This document shows, piece after piece, positions 22,341 to 36,400 of a stretch of DNA of 64,000 bases. The position numbers and the translations under genes were made by a program. The DNA comes from Echinarachnius parma (taxonomy: Eukaryota > Echinodermata > Echinoidea > Clypeasteroida > Echinarachniidae), in assembly GCA_037951105.1 (NCBI GenBank), contig JBAMJV010002915.1:1-64000 (forward strand), read 5' to 3'. Position 1 is the first letter of the stretch; the number at the start of each line of letters is the position of its first letter. The notes beneath the pieces are model-generated. The model ran no database searches. It worked only from the letters and a program-made list of their open reading frames with translations, and was not told the origin of the DNA.

Positions 22341-23811
22341 CTTCATAGACCTAAGCCCATATTTTTTTCGGGACTAGTCCTCAACGGGTTAATGTGTAAC
22401 TTTGTGAATTTTACTTAGTTTCATGAGCAGGCTTTACTAGTGTTAAAATCACTAGAACATAATGTAGTTCAAATTTAGAAAATACATATTGGTACTATTA
22501 TAATCGTGCGTCCTATTAACAAACGTGGTATAACTAACTTACTCACGACATGTTAATGTATGTATATATATATCATGAAGTCGGAATATTTTACACGCTT
22601 AATATGTACACTTATAGTAAATTTAAAATAGTGTTTTTTGGGGTACATTTTGGTATGAGGAATAATTGTACAGTATGTAATATAATATAGGTCAGAATAT
22701 TAAGAACAATGCAGTACTACGAATTGAGTTTGTTAGCGCGGTGGTGATATGTGTACAAGTTGAATAAAACAGATTGTTTTTTCCGCGTAAGAATGTTTTA
22801 GAATTAAACACATGATTAAAAAAAAAATGAAATTGAAATGTTTACATTGAAATAATAATCGATTGATTTAATATCAAACATGTGTCTCTGCGTGATGCTT
22901 TATATCCCGATACTGACGTATGGTGTATGTTATTAACCGTATTACCGTGATTGTTTGTATTGTGGGAACACTTATAGTTCCGAGGAAAGCTTATATTAAC
23001 ACTATCAAGCCCAAAGGGGACATATTGTGCCCCTAACCATACTTCCATACCACTTTACCAAATTTGGTGACTTTTCCTAAAATCTCATTGCGAACATTTT
23101 GATATAAAGTTTGAATGGATTGGCCAATTTCCGTTGTCATGGTAACCATCAATTGAAGAGCATATTTTTAAATTTTGTTTAATTTTTTGTTTTTCGTTAA
23201 GTATGTTTTTTTTTTCTGGCCAAATTTCATGAAAATCATTGGTAAGAGGTTGCTATGAACTGAAATTAATTTCCTCAAGAATTCTTTTTCTTTCTTCTTT
23301 GTTGTTAAAGACACAATGGCGCACAACAATGGAAATAAAACGAATTTGATCAAATATAGTTTCGATGTATTTTTATGATATTTTTGTGATTAAAATCTAC
23401 TAATGTGGTTTTTCGTGATGTCTACACACATTTTGAAATGAAAAATTCCACTTTGGTTCAAGGTCATAGGGTAAAACATTGAATAAATTGCATACATACA
23501 TTATTGTGTACTGTAATGTGTCTGCTAACTCGTATGAAGGTCACCTCCACTATGAATTTGCGGACCGTATGGGTCCCTAACACCCATCAAATTCCACAGA
23601 AATGTTATGATCTATAATCCAGAAGATGTATTCCAGTTAAATTTGCCTACTTATATCAGTCCATTTGGCGTAAACAGCTCAGTAATGTCTGAAATACAGA
23701 CTCTGAATTCAGAACATTTGCTCATGATTTTCATCATATTATCGGTAATAGCGCCCTCATATGTTGACGGTAAGAAATGTTTATGATTGCAACTTCTAGG
23801 GCTTGACATGC

Positions 23812-24554
23812 TTAAAGGTATGGTGACAAGAAAACTGCCTCAAAATTGGGTTTTACTGTATCTAAGGTAGATTTTCATGAAGATTACTAATACAAACATA
23901 TTTTCCTCGTGGGAAAACCCGGTAAAATAAAAAAAAATCAACTTGTAAATTCACTTTCGGAACCCCCGTAAAAAAACTGAGTCCCGGGCGAACAAAAAAT
24001 GACGTCATCTTTGTGACGTCACCTGCAGGCAATCGCAGTTTAGCTCGGTCATAGACGTACACGCTGAGTGCAATACTCACGTTGACACAGAGATATTATT
24101 TCCATTTGTTTCAATATTTGCAAACATTTGTTCAGGTTTATATCATGGACGATGATATACACTCAGATGTGTAGCTGCATCCTGCTACAATTCATTTCTC
24201 AGCAATTCTTAAGCATTTTCAGTAAAACCTCAATTTACAAGCAATAACGAGTTTGTTTTACAAGCAAGTCATATAGGCTCTGCATGTAAACAATGCACAT
24301 TCCTCCGCGTTGCGGTCTGCATGTGATGTCATGAATGAATCGGGTGACACGTGCGCACATTCCCGCTCTGCTATAAATGACTTTTTTTAGGAGCATGGAA
24401 CGCCGATGCGAAAAAAAGCAAAAAAGTTGCATGAAATTTACCTTATTTTCCCAACTTAAGGATTTCTTTGAAAAAAAGAGTGTGGTATATCAATAAAGGC
24501 ACATATTTAAAGCTATAAACCTGAATCAAAGCCGGGATTTCCTCCCTCCTTTAA
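23812..24554 (+). mobile_element. TTAA-type MITE, family E, copy 1 flank only
   Basis: TTAA target duplications are exact: CATGC-TTAA-AGGTATGGTG at the left and CTCCT-TTAA-CATGTG at the right. The empty site beside copy 2 (about 52120) reads CATGCTTAACATGTG. It therefore inserted after the duplication. Confidence 0.9.
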
Positions 24555-24619
24555 CATGTGCGCAACATATGAAAGTGGTTGATATAATAATAAAATAATT
24601 GAAGATGGGGGGGGGGGGA

Positions 24620-24880
24620 ATATTTTGGCCAAGAAACCTCCTATTAATTAATATAATTTGCAATTTAGAAAACGATCTGTAGATAAAGATCGATATCGCC
24701 GACGGTTATATTTTGAAAGTTTCGTCCGCACATTATATGCAAAGCACACGCAAACCCCTCCGCGCGTGCCAGAACGCTGCTAGCCGATCTTGTAACCATT
24801 TTAAGATGTTATGGTTCATATTTTACCACATAATTCCTCTTTTATACTATTTCAACCTCGTTGATCAATTTGTTTGGCAA
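24620..24880. repeat. Interspersed repeat, family I
   Basis: TTTTGGCCAAGAAACCTCC to TTGATCAATTTG is related to 14090-14405. It is shared with the copy 2 flank at 52185-52530, where about 90 extra bases are kept. Confidence 0.5.
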
Positions 24881-25041
24881 ACAGAGTAGATTTCGATAAT
24901 TTTCACAATAATGTTCATGGCTTTAATGGATGGACAAAAACAAAAGGGGTGCTTGTAAGTCCTCATCTCCTAGCTGCCTATATTTGGTCTGTTTCTACTG
25001 ACAACAACAAATACTTTTCCTCCAAATTACATAATATCCTT

Positions 25042-25465
25042 AATGGATGAGAACAAATAAGCGGGTCCTCGCCACTTATATCCCTGCCACACCGACTGAA
25101 GATATTATACGCTCCTACTGCGCTCCGAAAAATATGGAAGCACCAGGCGAAGCGTAGTCAGAACGAATTGAGGACGCAGTGAGAGCGGCTTTCATTTGTT
25201 TCCATTGTAGCTTCCACTGCGTTGCCAACTCGATCTCAGAGACCATTTTACGCTTTGCCCCGCGCTTTCACCCTGGTCAGGAAGCAGTAGGAACGTCGCG
25301 TGATCGCGGATACGTGTACCATCGATAACTGTTATCGATGGTACAGGTATCCGCGATCACGCGGCGTTCCTAATACTGCAACCTGACCAGGGTGAAAGCG
25401 CGGGGCAAAGCGTAGTATGGTCTCTGAGATCGAGTTGGCAACGCAGTGGAAGCTTTAGAGAACGG
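25042..25465. repeat. Near-perfect 120-bp-arm hairpin repeat at the end of the duplicated block
   Basis: Arms 25209-25328 and 25335-25454 meet at ATCGATAACTGTTATCGAT with almost no loop. The same repeat sits at 61111-61525. Homology between the two flanks stops just after the hairpin, which places it at the duplication boundary. Confidence 0.85.
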
Positions 25466-25590
25466 GAGGGAATCGCGATGAGCTACCATGATCGCCAAAC
25501 CTCTGCGCTTGTTTTAAGCATTATAGTAGGCCAGAAAAGGGGTGTTTACTGCATTTTTGGGGTACGACTGTTTTACTTGGCATACATATT

Positions 25591-25853
25591 CCGTGGATCA
25601 AAAGAAAACAATTCATCTAAAGAGACGCTCTGTATCTTTGCAAATTAGGCCCAATTTCCATAAGTTAGGCTATGCAAATGTATTTATGAGAATTGGATAT
25701 TCTATGAAAATGGTGTTTTTTTATTCCTTGGATCAAAATAAGAAAATTCATCCAAAGAGACACTCTGTATCTATGCAAATTAGGCACATTTTAAATAAAA
25801 TATGCAAATTCATTCATGGAAATGGGATATTCTATGCAAATGTGTTTTTTATT
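25591..25853 (+). repeat. Two-unit tandem repeat of about 135 bp
   Basis: TGGATCAAAA, GAGACACTCTGTATCTATGC and GGATATTCTATG recur in order at 25591-25726 and 25727-25853. Confidence 0.7.
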
Positions 25854-27369
25854 GAGATATCTACAGGAGAAACATTTGAAAATAGATGACAAAGGGTATA
25901 TCAAGGCCAGTGGATCAATCTAGCAGATTATTTTAACGTTTGGTGACCATCTAACCCCTGAAATTCAAGATGGCCACCGACAGCAATGTTACAAATTCGC
26001 CCATTTTGTGTTATTGTTGAACTCTATATCTGTATAATATGTCTAGTAAAATCATTACTGGGATGTCAAAATCAATCGTTGACTCATCCTTGGAACAAAC
26101 AAAGAAAATATTTAAAAAGAGACTCACAATTCCTATACTCATTAGCATAATTTATGTATAATGACACAGACATGTAATTTATTATGATATTATCGTCTTC
26201 ATTGAAATACTTTAATTGTAACATTCCTGCGGCGGCCACCATGGATTTGTGAAACAAGATGACTGACAATGCTGACAATAACTTGCTAAAACTTTTACTC
26301 TAGTTAATACATCAATTATAAATACTACAATTTCATAATATATCACATTTGTGTACTAATACATGCATTATGCAAATTCGGCTAATGTACATAGTTAAAG
26401 GGTGCTTCTTTTGATGCTCTTCTTCGTCTGTTCCAAGGACGGGTGCAAAATTGATTCAGACATCCAAACAATTGTTAAAATAGAAACATCACACATGTTT
26501 GTTCCATAAATAGTTTAAAAGTAAAACAAAATATACAAAATGTAACATTGGCTTTTTACTCTAAATTATAATTCCCGTTTTTCACCTCACAAGCCAAATT
26601 ATCATTACACGAAAATAATAAGGTATCCAACACCCGAAAATGTTATGTCTTTGATAGTTTAGCATGATTTTATTCCCACCACCAGAACACCACTTCCCTT
26701 ATGTTCAGGTTTATTAGTTGGTAAGTACCTATGGATCCCATACAAGTATTTTCCTGGAAAACCAATCAAAACAAAACTGTAATGTTGCAAAAACGCAGTA
26801 AACTAATAAATGCATGGTCAACCTTGCTACCATGGAAATTGTAGTGAAGCTCTCAGTATCGAAATGAACGTGGTATCCGATCAACGCATTAATTAACTGT
26901 TATTTCTGGTTTAGATCGAATTAATAGGAATACAATGCGCGGCAAATGTATCACATAAACAGATACATTTAGTGCGAAGAACGTGCATTCAAACTAGTGG
27001 TGAGCTGCCTTTTATCCCTCATCAAGCTACCCATATATTAAGTGCCAAGTTCATGCGTTCACGCAATGGTAATAGAGTAATTGAACATGACCATTGTGTA
27101 CTTATTCGAAATGACCCTATTGTTCAGTGCACACCATACTGTTCAATAATGGACCAATTGCTTTTCAATGGATTCATTTTAAATCCCTTCCAAACAAATA
27201 ACTGTGGCCTTTCAAGTATTACCACGTTACAAAAGTTAAAGGACAATAAAATCCAGACAAATTGCTGTATGCTCTATAAGACACTAAATAGGATGAATAG
27301 TCTCTGAAAATGTTAGCACAAAAGGTCAAGAAAAAGGAAAACCATGGCTCTTTGAATAGAGCCATTTAT
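25854..27369. other. Spacer, no confident gene
   Basis: It holds a weak inverted pair (ATCCTTGGAACAAACAAAG near 26091 and GTCTGTTCCAAGGAC near 26428). A 111-codon open frame at 26972-27307 matches nothing I know. Confidence 0.4.
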
Positions 27370-27880
27370 TTCAACGAGTGACTCAAATTGGCAACGCACT
27401 CTGGCAAAGTTGTGGACTACTCCGCATACTTTTTGTACACAAACTTTCAATTTTGACGTGGGGTAACACCCACGTAACGTTATTAGATAAATTGTTGTTA
27501 TTGCAAAAGAAAGTACTTCGTGTTATCTTTAATATGGCCCACGCTCTCACACAGACTTGTTATTTGTTTTATATAATAATATATTACAATCAAGGACCTA
27601 CATTTATTTCAACTTGGTCAATGTATGTATAATTATAATTACAATACCTTACCCGCAATTTTTGATGAAATGTAAAAAAAAAAAAAAAAGTACCAAACAA
27701 AACATTCGGGATTATTCGATTTGCCCTTATTAAGAACGTTGTTAGCTCAAAAAACAATGGTCCCAAATTTTGGAAAACTCTCAATGAAAGTATTAAAAAT
27801 ACAACTTCATTTAATTTGTTTAAGAAAATAATTAAAATATCATTATTGCAATCTTACAAAACCCATTACATTTAGACAAA
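27370..27880 (+). mobile_element. LINE remnant: end of reverse transcriptase region
   Basis: WGNTHVTLLDKLLLLQKKVL is the typical end of a non-LTR reverse transcriptase thumb. About 200 bases on, NGPKFWKTLNESIKNTTSFN and LFKKIIKISLL match the usual C-terminal block. The parts sit in different frames with stops, so it is dead. Confidence 0.8.
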
Positions 27881-28079
27881 TGGTTGTCTCCCTATGTACT
27901 GTTTCATTTGTATTATTCATATTTTGTTAACAATAGGTCATCATCTATATGTAAGTGTTTTAGTTTATGGAAAATTGCCTTCCAACTTTTGTTTTGTTTT
28001 AAAGAAGGTTGAAGTTGATACACGTAGCTACTCCATTAACCATCATTTATCAGCTCTACCACATTCTATATCAAAATGA

Positions 28080-28795
28080 AAGAAGAATCGTACTATCTGA
28101 TATAAGTTGCTGTACAATGTTTACAGCATCCCCTTTTCCCCAGAACTATTGCCAAGCATAACAGCTTTAATTCTGACGGTGATAGTGTACTAATTCTTGC
28201 TCGAGGCTACAATTATAGTTTAGTGCATGCTTTTGGACTAGAGACTTATGGTGAATAATGGTTATATTTTAGCTAGAGACTAATATCGGTGAAATCCGAG
28301 TTTTAACCTATGTAGTGACAGCCAAGCTTGGCATAACCATCACCATAGCAAGGAAAGGGAGAAGAAGTGATACGAAACGTCGTGGATGTGAACCAAGGCA
28401 ATCTTGAACAAATTCTCCCAAGATGAATGTATTTTCTGTGAGAAGACATACGCTAAGGGTTGGGGCAAGACCCCGAGGCCAACCCGCAGTTTCACAGCTT
28501 CGCAGAGAAAGACTCGGGGTGGAAGAAAATGTAGCTAATAGCAATAGCGCTTGGAACCCACTTGGAAAGATACACATCCATCGTAAGATTAACAACATTG
28601 ACGTCTTTGCAGCTGGTGCTCGCTTCCAGATGTGAGCATAGAAGTGTACATGCAACTTATATCAGATGGTAAGATTCTTTAACATTCTTACATTAAGCAT
28701 GCTGCCAAGAGAGGTCCAATGCAATTTTTTACCTTAAATTGATTTAAACATTTACCTTAACACGCAGGTTATGTTTCTGTATTGAAGAGATAGTT
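28080..28795. other. Spacer with a GC-richer patch at 28340-28640
   Basis: Open frames exist on both strands (70 and 115 codons) but neither shows a known motif. It could be a captured exon fragment. I assign nothing. Confidence 0.35.
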
Positions 28796-28802
28796 GAGTT
28801 CT

Positions 28803-29327
28803 GGTAAAGAGAGTACAGTTTTTGTCAAACTGAATTTTCATAACCAAAACCTGCACCATTTCATTACAAACTGATAGTTATAACTCCACCATGCTCGAAA
28901 GGAATACAAAATTACAAATGACTAAGTAAAAAGCCCGTTATCATTCAAAAAGAGCCGTTAAAACCCTCATCGGTTTCAACCTTTTAATCAAAAATATTGT
29001 GCATGTGATGTTTTGTTGAAATAGTGATTGAATAGAGAGATAATCAATAATTTTGGTAAAAACCTCTTTTGTATATTTTTGAAAATTTAAAACAATTTTA
29101 ACTGCTGGTTCAAAATTATCGAATAAATGTGGGACCCCACATTTATTACAAATAGTTGTAATGTAAATGTTTATGGATTTTTCAGCCATTTCTGAACCAA
29201 TTTTGATCAAATATAGTTTATTCTGTCATTAAAATTGTATGCTCTTTCAAGTTTGAGACTCAATTTTCATTATTTCACAAACCAATTTGTGTAGCGTCCT
29301 TTATACCAATACTCAACTATCCCTTTG
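28803..29327 (+). mobile_element. Family A MITE
   Basis: It starts TAAAGAGAGTACAGTTTTTG and ends CCAATACTCAACTATCCCTT. The GAGGGCGC hallmark is lost by a short deletion. Confidence 0.7.
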
Positions 29328-29669
29328 AGTTCAAGTGTTTTCTTTCAACTTGTAACATGGTATTGTTTTAATTGTGCTGAACAAAAATAGTCTAACCTTT
29401 AACCATGATATTTAAATTAATGAATAAACAAGCATACATACACAAGAATCATACAAAATGGACAAGAACTACCTTACATAAAAAGTATAATTTATAAATA
29501 GATATGTGGCGGCCATTTTGGAAATGTGCCCATCTGACCCCATGTGACCTTTTTGTTTGCTGGCCACATGGATATACTAGGGGTCCTAGAAATCATAATG
29601 ACCAATAGTTTTAAGGGGGTGCATTGGAACCGCTTTTTCCTACTGGACTACTGGTATCGTTGGAGAGAT

Positions 29670-30389
29670 CGAGATAAAGGGGTTCTCATCCAACCCACGT
29701 AGGCGTAGCGCAGACGTAGGGCAGTACATTTTCTTACGCGGCCATATGTTCTACGTGGGTAAAGTTTACGTGGGAGTGGTCACATCACCTGCGTCCGGTC
29801 CACGTAGAAAATTACTTTGTTCTTTCACGTGGGCAGTGCGTGGGTAGTACGTAGGTGCTACGCGGGTGGCGGACAGGCGCTACGCGGGCAAGACATAGGG
29901 GGACAGTGTTGAGTACGTGGGCAGTGCATGCATAGTTCGTGGGTGCTACGTGGGTGCCACGTCTAATGTCTAATTTGTCTCCACGTAGGAAAATGAAGGC
30001 AACGCGGGGGTCAGGTAGCTTAAAATTATTTGCGTAGTGCGCAGAGGCCACCCGCTGGGGGCCACGTACAACCCCTAAATATCTAGGTAGACCCCTCGCT
30101 ACCAGTGCTCCTCGCTACGCCTACGCGGGTCGGATGAGACCACGGCTGGGAGTGGTCACGTAGAAGAGACATATTTTCGAGGTGTTCACGTGGGCAGGAC
30201 GTGGGTGGCGCGCAGGTGCTACGCGGGCAATGACGAGGGGGTACTGGTCATGGTGGTGATCACGTGGGCAGTGCGTGCGTAGTGAGTGCATAGTACGTGG
30301 GTGGTGCACAGGTGCTACATGGGTGCTTCTCTATCTGATATAACCTGCAAATAATAAAGAAATTTCGCAAGTACTACATACAACCCCCC

Positions 30390-30422
<33 letters not shown>

Positions 30423-30660
30423 TCCGCATGTACCCCCAATGCACCAGCCACGAGGTAGTCGCGAGAAATTATCGCAGACCAACAATTGTGCATGTCCAAT
30501 TTTTATAAAATGAAGGCTACGCGGGGATCAGGTAGCTTGAAATTGCCTGCGTAGCGCGCGCGGGCCACCCACGGATGGTCACGTACAACCCCACAATATA
30601 TACGTGGACCCCTCGCTACGCCTATACGTGGATCGGATAAGACCATGGCTTTACAAGCTG
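29670..30660. repeat. ACGTGGG-rich repeat with inverted and direct copies
   Basis: GTTCTCATCCAACCCACGTA (29679) and its inverse at about 30115-30142 bound a block packed with CACGTGGGCAGTGCGTGGG-like words. A segment of about 150 bases starting AAAATGAAGGC (29991-30150) repeats directly at 30506-30655. A C run of about 35 lies at 30386-30420. Confidence 0.7.
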
Positions 30661-31184
30661 GTAAGTTAGCAACTAAAGTATTCATTTCCTTGAAATTATG
30701 AGGTTCATACAGATTTAGTTTCACTGCTCTGCATTGTGAGAAACTAACGTGTCTGTTTCAAGTAGCACAACTGTAGTTTCATTGCTTTTGTAGCGTTAAT
30801 CGTGTGATCTTGCAAAGTGTGCACTGTTTTTTCATGGTACTACATCTGACGCCTCCCTGATTTTGCACTCGCCCATTGTTTTGATTTACTTGTCACTGGT
30901 AGTAAAGACCCAACGTACGTTGGTTTTCTGTGGATCGATTTGGAGCGGACTAATCATTGTTACTTGCGTTGTGTTTAAAAGAGACTTGCAACTCTTAATT
31001 GTATGCATTGTATGGTGAATTTAATTGTGAGTTTAATTGTATGCATTGTATGGTGAGTTTAAACTGAATTTATAATTGTAATCAAAATCTGATTGTGTTA
31101 TGAAAGAATTCGATAAGTATGCAGTGATCGTCGAATACCAAAAATAACATCGCGAGACATAATTGTCTTGTGTTTATTTGTTAA

Positions 31185-32009
31185 TTAAAGGTAAAGGGGA
31201 GTTTTGGTAATTTCCAAAGTGCCCCCCCAACATAAATTGTAACGGATTTGGCTGATTTCAATTCCATATGAAAGATCATCGAAAAAAACATGGGAAATAA
31301 TAATAATTCCCATTCAAATGCTCTAATTGTTGTGAAATTTACTTTCAAAATATCATATAAAAGTGGTTGACGCCCGGGTATCACTTTTTAGAGAACGCTA
31401 GTGCGAGGCACTAGCGTTCTATGTCCTCCTAATAAAGGACTGAAACCAAATATTTGTGTGCACGCTAAGTGTGCTTAAAACTATACATATTATACGGTAC
31501 TTACCAGCAATTTACTCTCCAATATGTGATCCAACTACCGGGTGGATTAAGATTATGATTTGTCCTTCCATTCCGCAAAAAATTAGTGATATATGCGCCT
31601 CATGGACCAGTCGCTCCGTGTGTTAGCGCGACTGTGAACGAAAGGCGTACGAATTCGAATGGGGCTTGCGTCAACGGCAGTGTTGGAGTCATACTTCTAT
31701 GGTTGCGATACATACTATACACGTACTACTGTATAGTATTACCGCACACTGCACTACAGTCCCGTATTACCGCACACTGCACTATACAGTCCCGTATTAG
31801 GACCTACAACGCTAGTGCTTCGCGCTGAGTTAATTTGACACTTCGAGTTGTAACGGCTCTTTTTGAATGATAACAGGGGTTTTACTTTGTCGTTTGTAAT
31901 TGTGTATACTTTTCGAGCATGGTGAAGTTATAACTATTAGTTTGTACCGTAATGGTGAAGGTTTTGGTTACTAATGTTAAGTTTGACCAATACTCAACTA
32001 TCCCTTTAA
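31185..32009 (-). mobile_element. Composite TTAA element (family A end plus a different end), reverse
   Basis: It matches 51179-51939 in inverse order: a unique end, a middle block bounded by ACGCTAGTGCG-type palindromes, then the first 170 bases of family A. The ends are TTAAAGGTAAAGGGGAGTTT and CAATACTCAACTATCCCTTTAA. Confidence 0.75.
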
Positions 32010-32224
32010 TTTCGATATATTTCCAAACAAAGATTTAACCAAGAGAAGGAAAAGATAACAACAACAATTTATGATACTTTTTGATTTTTTTTTCCCATCT
32101 GTTGACTTGTATACCTAAGCTTGATTAAATATTTTTCAAACACCAGGAAGTGACATTTCCTTGAAAATGAATGTCATTATTTCAACTGTTTTCATTATAT
32201 TTGTTTAGTAATGTTTGTTTCTTA

Positions 32225-32603
32225 TCATCTAGTAACTTTGTTGACATGAGCAAAATGTGACGAATGGTTAATGCAATGAATATTGTTGTTATCTCATATG
32301 TCCACAGGGTATTGTGTGAAAATTTCAAGTCAAATGGACATTGTATGGCCAAGTAATGAGCGAAAATGCAAAGTGATATTCCGTAACTCACTGCACTCAC
32401 TTTGTACACAGAAGAAAAACTCGCCCGTAGTTGTTCTTATCTGAATACTTCAATCATACATATCTTTGTAACGAAAGTGAAATTTGAAAAAACGAAACCT
32501 GTCACGTGATTTTATTGTTAATAAGAATACAACAATGTATAAGGGAACCGCTAGAATTAGAATTTTATTTTGAGGATTTGGACAATGTTACTAAGTCCCT
32601 TTA
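32225..32603 (-). mobile_element. TTAA-type MITE, family B, reverse
   Basis: It starts CTAGTAACTTTGTTGACATG and ends GACAATGTTACTAAGTCCCT before TTAA. It is close to the copy at 34862-35247. Confidence 0.75.
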
Positions 32604-32609
32604 ATAACT

Positions 32610-33240
32610 TGTAAATATTGTGATCTGCCTTGATTTTTTCAATAAAACACACAAATATAAAACAAAAAATAACCGTTTTCATAACAAGGAAGTTATTTGT
32701 TGTAAAGGCCCTTCATCACTTCGATTTGTAATGCGATGGAGATATTTCAAATGGTTGTGTGCTCATATGAGTATGGGCCATCTTCTACCATGTACCAAGT
32801 ATAAGTGAATCCAAAATGTGACCTTACACAACAAACAACGGTTAAGGCGCATTGGTAGTTTATCTTTTATTAGCTAAAAAAGAACACAGTGTTTTTCTTT
32901 TTGGTACTTACTGAATGAGAGTATCAAAATTAACTTCTGTGAAAATTGAGTGTCAAAAACTATGTTTTAATATAATTGTTCATTAAATAAAAATTATCAG
33001 ATTACAGCGCTTGAATAAATGCCGATATTTGCAGCGGCCCGTTTTATTATATGACCATTTTGTTTATAACAAATTGTGAATGCGATCTTTTGTTAAAGTA
33101 ATGATTCAATAGAGAGATCATTAACAACTAAACATCTTTGGTATATTTATGAAAGAGTTTAGGCATTATATAAATGGTGTGCTTAAATTGTTGAACTAAG
33201 CTAGCGGGCATTTATAAATATGGGCCCAGGTTACTAAACA
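32610..33240. other. Upstream region of copy 2
   Basis: It contains a worn family A-like segment (about 33050-33230, with AATAGAGAGATCATTAACAA). No promoter element could be called. Confidence 0.4.
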
Positions 33241-33370
33241 TATGGATAATTTTCAAAATTATTCAATGTTATTTTGTTTTGATAGGAATTTCGGCAGAAA
33301 CAGCTCGAATGTCTCTGACACAAAAATGATTGTCAGTATTGTTTGTTTGTATGTAGGACAGTATCTAGAT

Positions 33371-33478
33371 ATGGCGGAGAGGCGAGAGGTGTCGCTATCC
33401 ATCATTGAAAGTGATGGGACCGATGTCAAGAGAGGTTTGTTATCCCTGCTTCAGAAGAGAACCCCGCTACTGTTCAAA
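33371..33478 (+). CDS. Copy 2 exon 1
   Basis: It begins MAERREVSLSIIESDGTDVK and ends FK before GTAAGTGA (phase 0). The same 36-residue length as copy 1 supports this start. The RGLLSLLQKRTPLLFK segment fits the first PH strand. Confidence 0.8.
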
Positions 33479-36400
33479 GTAAGTGATCAGGGGGATATCT
33501 TACACATATGTTAAGTTGAACTTAAATTTAGGTTGAACGTAAAGATATTGAAAGCACTTATTAGTCTTTGACTCAACAATTATACAGAGCAAAAGTGCAA
33601 AGACTTTCAATGAATTTGACATGAATACTATTACATCTCAATAACAATAGAAACAAACTATGCTTTTAAACACAATCTAATGCTATATTTACAAAATGAT
33701 GCATACATTTCTAGCAAATAATTGCTTTCCATAATTTCAAGTCCAACTTAGGATAGAGTTTAACTAAAAGTCGGAATTGTTCACTCGACAGGTCGAAACT
33801 CTCATCAGTGGCTCAACTTTACCATGTTTAGTAAAAGCTAAAAAGGACACAAACTACCAGTAACCACTTAAACCAGTTCACACCTGTCAATTTTACTAGC
33901 ACTTTGATGCCAGTCATGCACCACGTTAGATTATTTTTCTTCAGTAGACATACAGACAAAAGGATGCTTGACATTCCAATAAAATGATTTAACACGTCAC
34001 CAGTAATAGTATGGCCTTACTGGTGACTTGTTAACTCATTTCACTGGAAGTTTAGTCTATGAAGAAACAATAAGCCATATCTGATGGTGCATCACATACA
34101 TCAATGGGCTAGTCAAATACATGTGTAGACTGGTTTTACTTGTTATTGGTAATTTATTTTTAGTCTAGCTTAAAGGGGACCACCAGGCAAAGAACAACAA
34201 ATAATTATATGTTTTGGTATCCTTGTGTTATATCAAATATATGCCCAACATTTTGCAAAAGGTAGTGTAATTCATTCATACACAGTGCGAATAATTACCA
34301 CCTTTTACGGAACCATATTATAAAGCTTCGTGGTTCCGTTTGCGTTTGCGAGTGCGCCAATTATATTCACGCGTACGTTTGGAGATAAAATAATCACGGA
34401 CACATCATTCATCCTAGAAAGAAGTCTTCGTATGCAGACCCCATAAAGACATGTTGTAGTATGGTGATGCTTTTTTTCGAATTATATATTTTTTTTGGAA
34501 ACATATTTTTCTGAACTTGTTGGTGGAATGGACTAAGTAAATGGTTACCTGTCAATTATAAGAATATAATTTGTGGGTGGTGGTACCCTTTAAATTGACA
34601 CATTTAGTACGATTTTGGCCAAAGAGTTTAACTTAAATGTAAATGGGGCAATTACTATAATACACAAACTAAACTCCTTTAAGTATCACAAATAATGTGG
34701 TATTTGTTCCATTGAAAGCTTCATGGCATGTCCAATTACATTTTCCGAAAGCAACCTTATCACTTAATTCATTTAATTATTTATTTCTTACTAACTGACT
34801 AATTCGGAAGTACACATTACATAAACAATGGCAATTTCTAACAACATAATAACAACAACTATTAAAGGGACTTAGTAACATTGTCCAAATCCTCAAAATA
34901 AAATTTTAATTCTAGCGGTTCCCTTATACCTTGTTGTATTCGTATTAACAATAAAATCACGGGACAGGTTTCGGTTTTTCAAATTTCCCTTTCGTTACAA
35001 AGATATGTATGATTGAAGTATTCAGATAAGAAAAACTCCGGGCGAGTTTTTCTTCCGTGTACAAAGTGAGTGCAGTGAGTTACTGAATATCACTTTGCAT
35101 TTTCGCTCATTACTTGGCCATACAATGTTCATTTGACTTGAAATTTTCACACAATACCCTGTGGACATATGAGATAACAACAATATACATTGCATCAACC
35201 ATTCATCACTTTTTGCACATGTCAACAAAGTTACTAGATCCCTTTAAACTTCCATCAGACTATAGGGAATTTCCAGTTTCCTTGTTTATGTGCAATTACA
35301 TTCGCTTACTTACTGATTACAATTACACATAATTCAGGCAGTTTATTTTCAGGGGCTTCCCAATGATGCAGTTTGGCATTAAAGATAGTCTCCTTCATTT
35401 GTAGCCGTTTTCAAGTTCAGTAAACCATTAATCCCTTCCACTCGAGTTTGTGAAATCCTCACAGCCTTTATTCATAAAGCACTATGTTCCAGTAAGCAAC
35501 GGGTAAATATAATTAATACTGTTTTACTGAACTTGAATCTAAGTTTAATTGTGGCTTGCAGATAGAGGAAAGTATCTTTATACAACCCTACACTCTTACA
35601 AATACTTAAAGTGATACCTGTAAAGTGTCAGATATTGCACAAAATTACATTTGAGACTTCAATCCTATATCAATATCATTGTAAAATACAATTGAAAGAT
35701 TTGTGAAAGTTTGAAAGAAAACGAACACTGTTTACCTAGTGAAAAAAACGAATATTGAGTTCATATTTTATCACCGAATACTGATGGTCTGCCATACTTT
35801 TGTAATGAATGATCCGTTTGAGATATTAGCACCCGTGTATTTTTACACACGTAGTACATAATTCATGGAATTTGAACTCGCTCGGCTCAAAGTTCAATCT
35901 CCGGAATGTTCTCACGGGTGCTGCATGCGGACGTTCTCAGCTAAGAAAATTGTACCTTTTTTCAATTGCGTTGATTAACGCTTTAGAAATAATGATTTTC
36001 AATGATAATTATCTTCATACTAAAGGGACATTTGAAAAAATCAAACCCTATTTTATTATTCTCTTACCATAAGCTAAACAACACGGTAGAAGAGAAACGA
36101 GGAAGCTCCAAGTAATTTTCGTGGATTTGGACACTTTACAGGTATGACTTTAAACAATTGACAAAATAAAATTCGTAAAAACATGGTCTTATTTGACAAA
36201 CTTTTAATTTGTCAAATACATTTGTCATGCAAGCAGATTTCCTTGACAAGTGTTTATGGAAACATGTTTTGCCATTTGACGAGTTTTAATTCGTCATGAA
36301 AAGTGGTCTTATTTGCCGAATTTTCATTTTGATTCGTCAGCGAAGAAAGTAATTTGTCATGAATATAAATTAATTCGTAATGTATGAACAATATTTTGTC

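Noticed and set aside
28308-28655. Possible exon on either strand
   Set aside because: No domain, no convincing splice sites and no second copy. It is kept only as an unassigned GC-richer patch.
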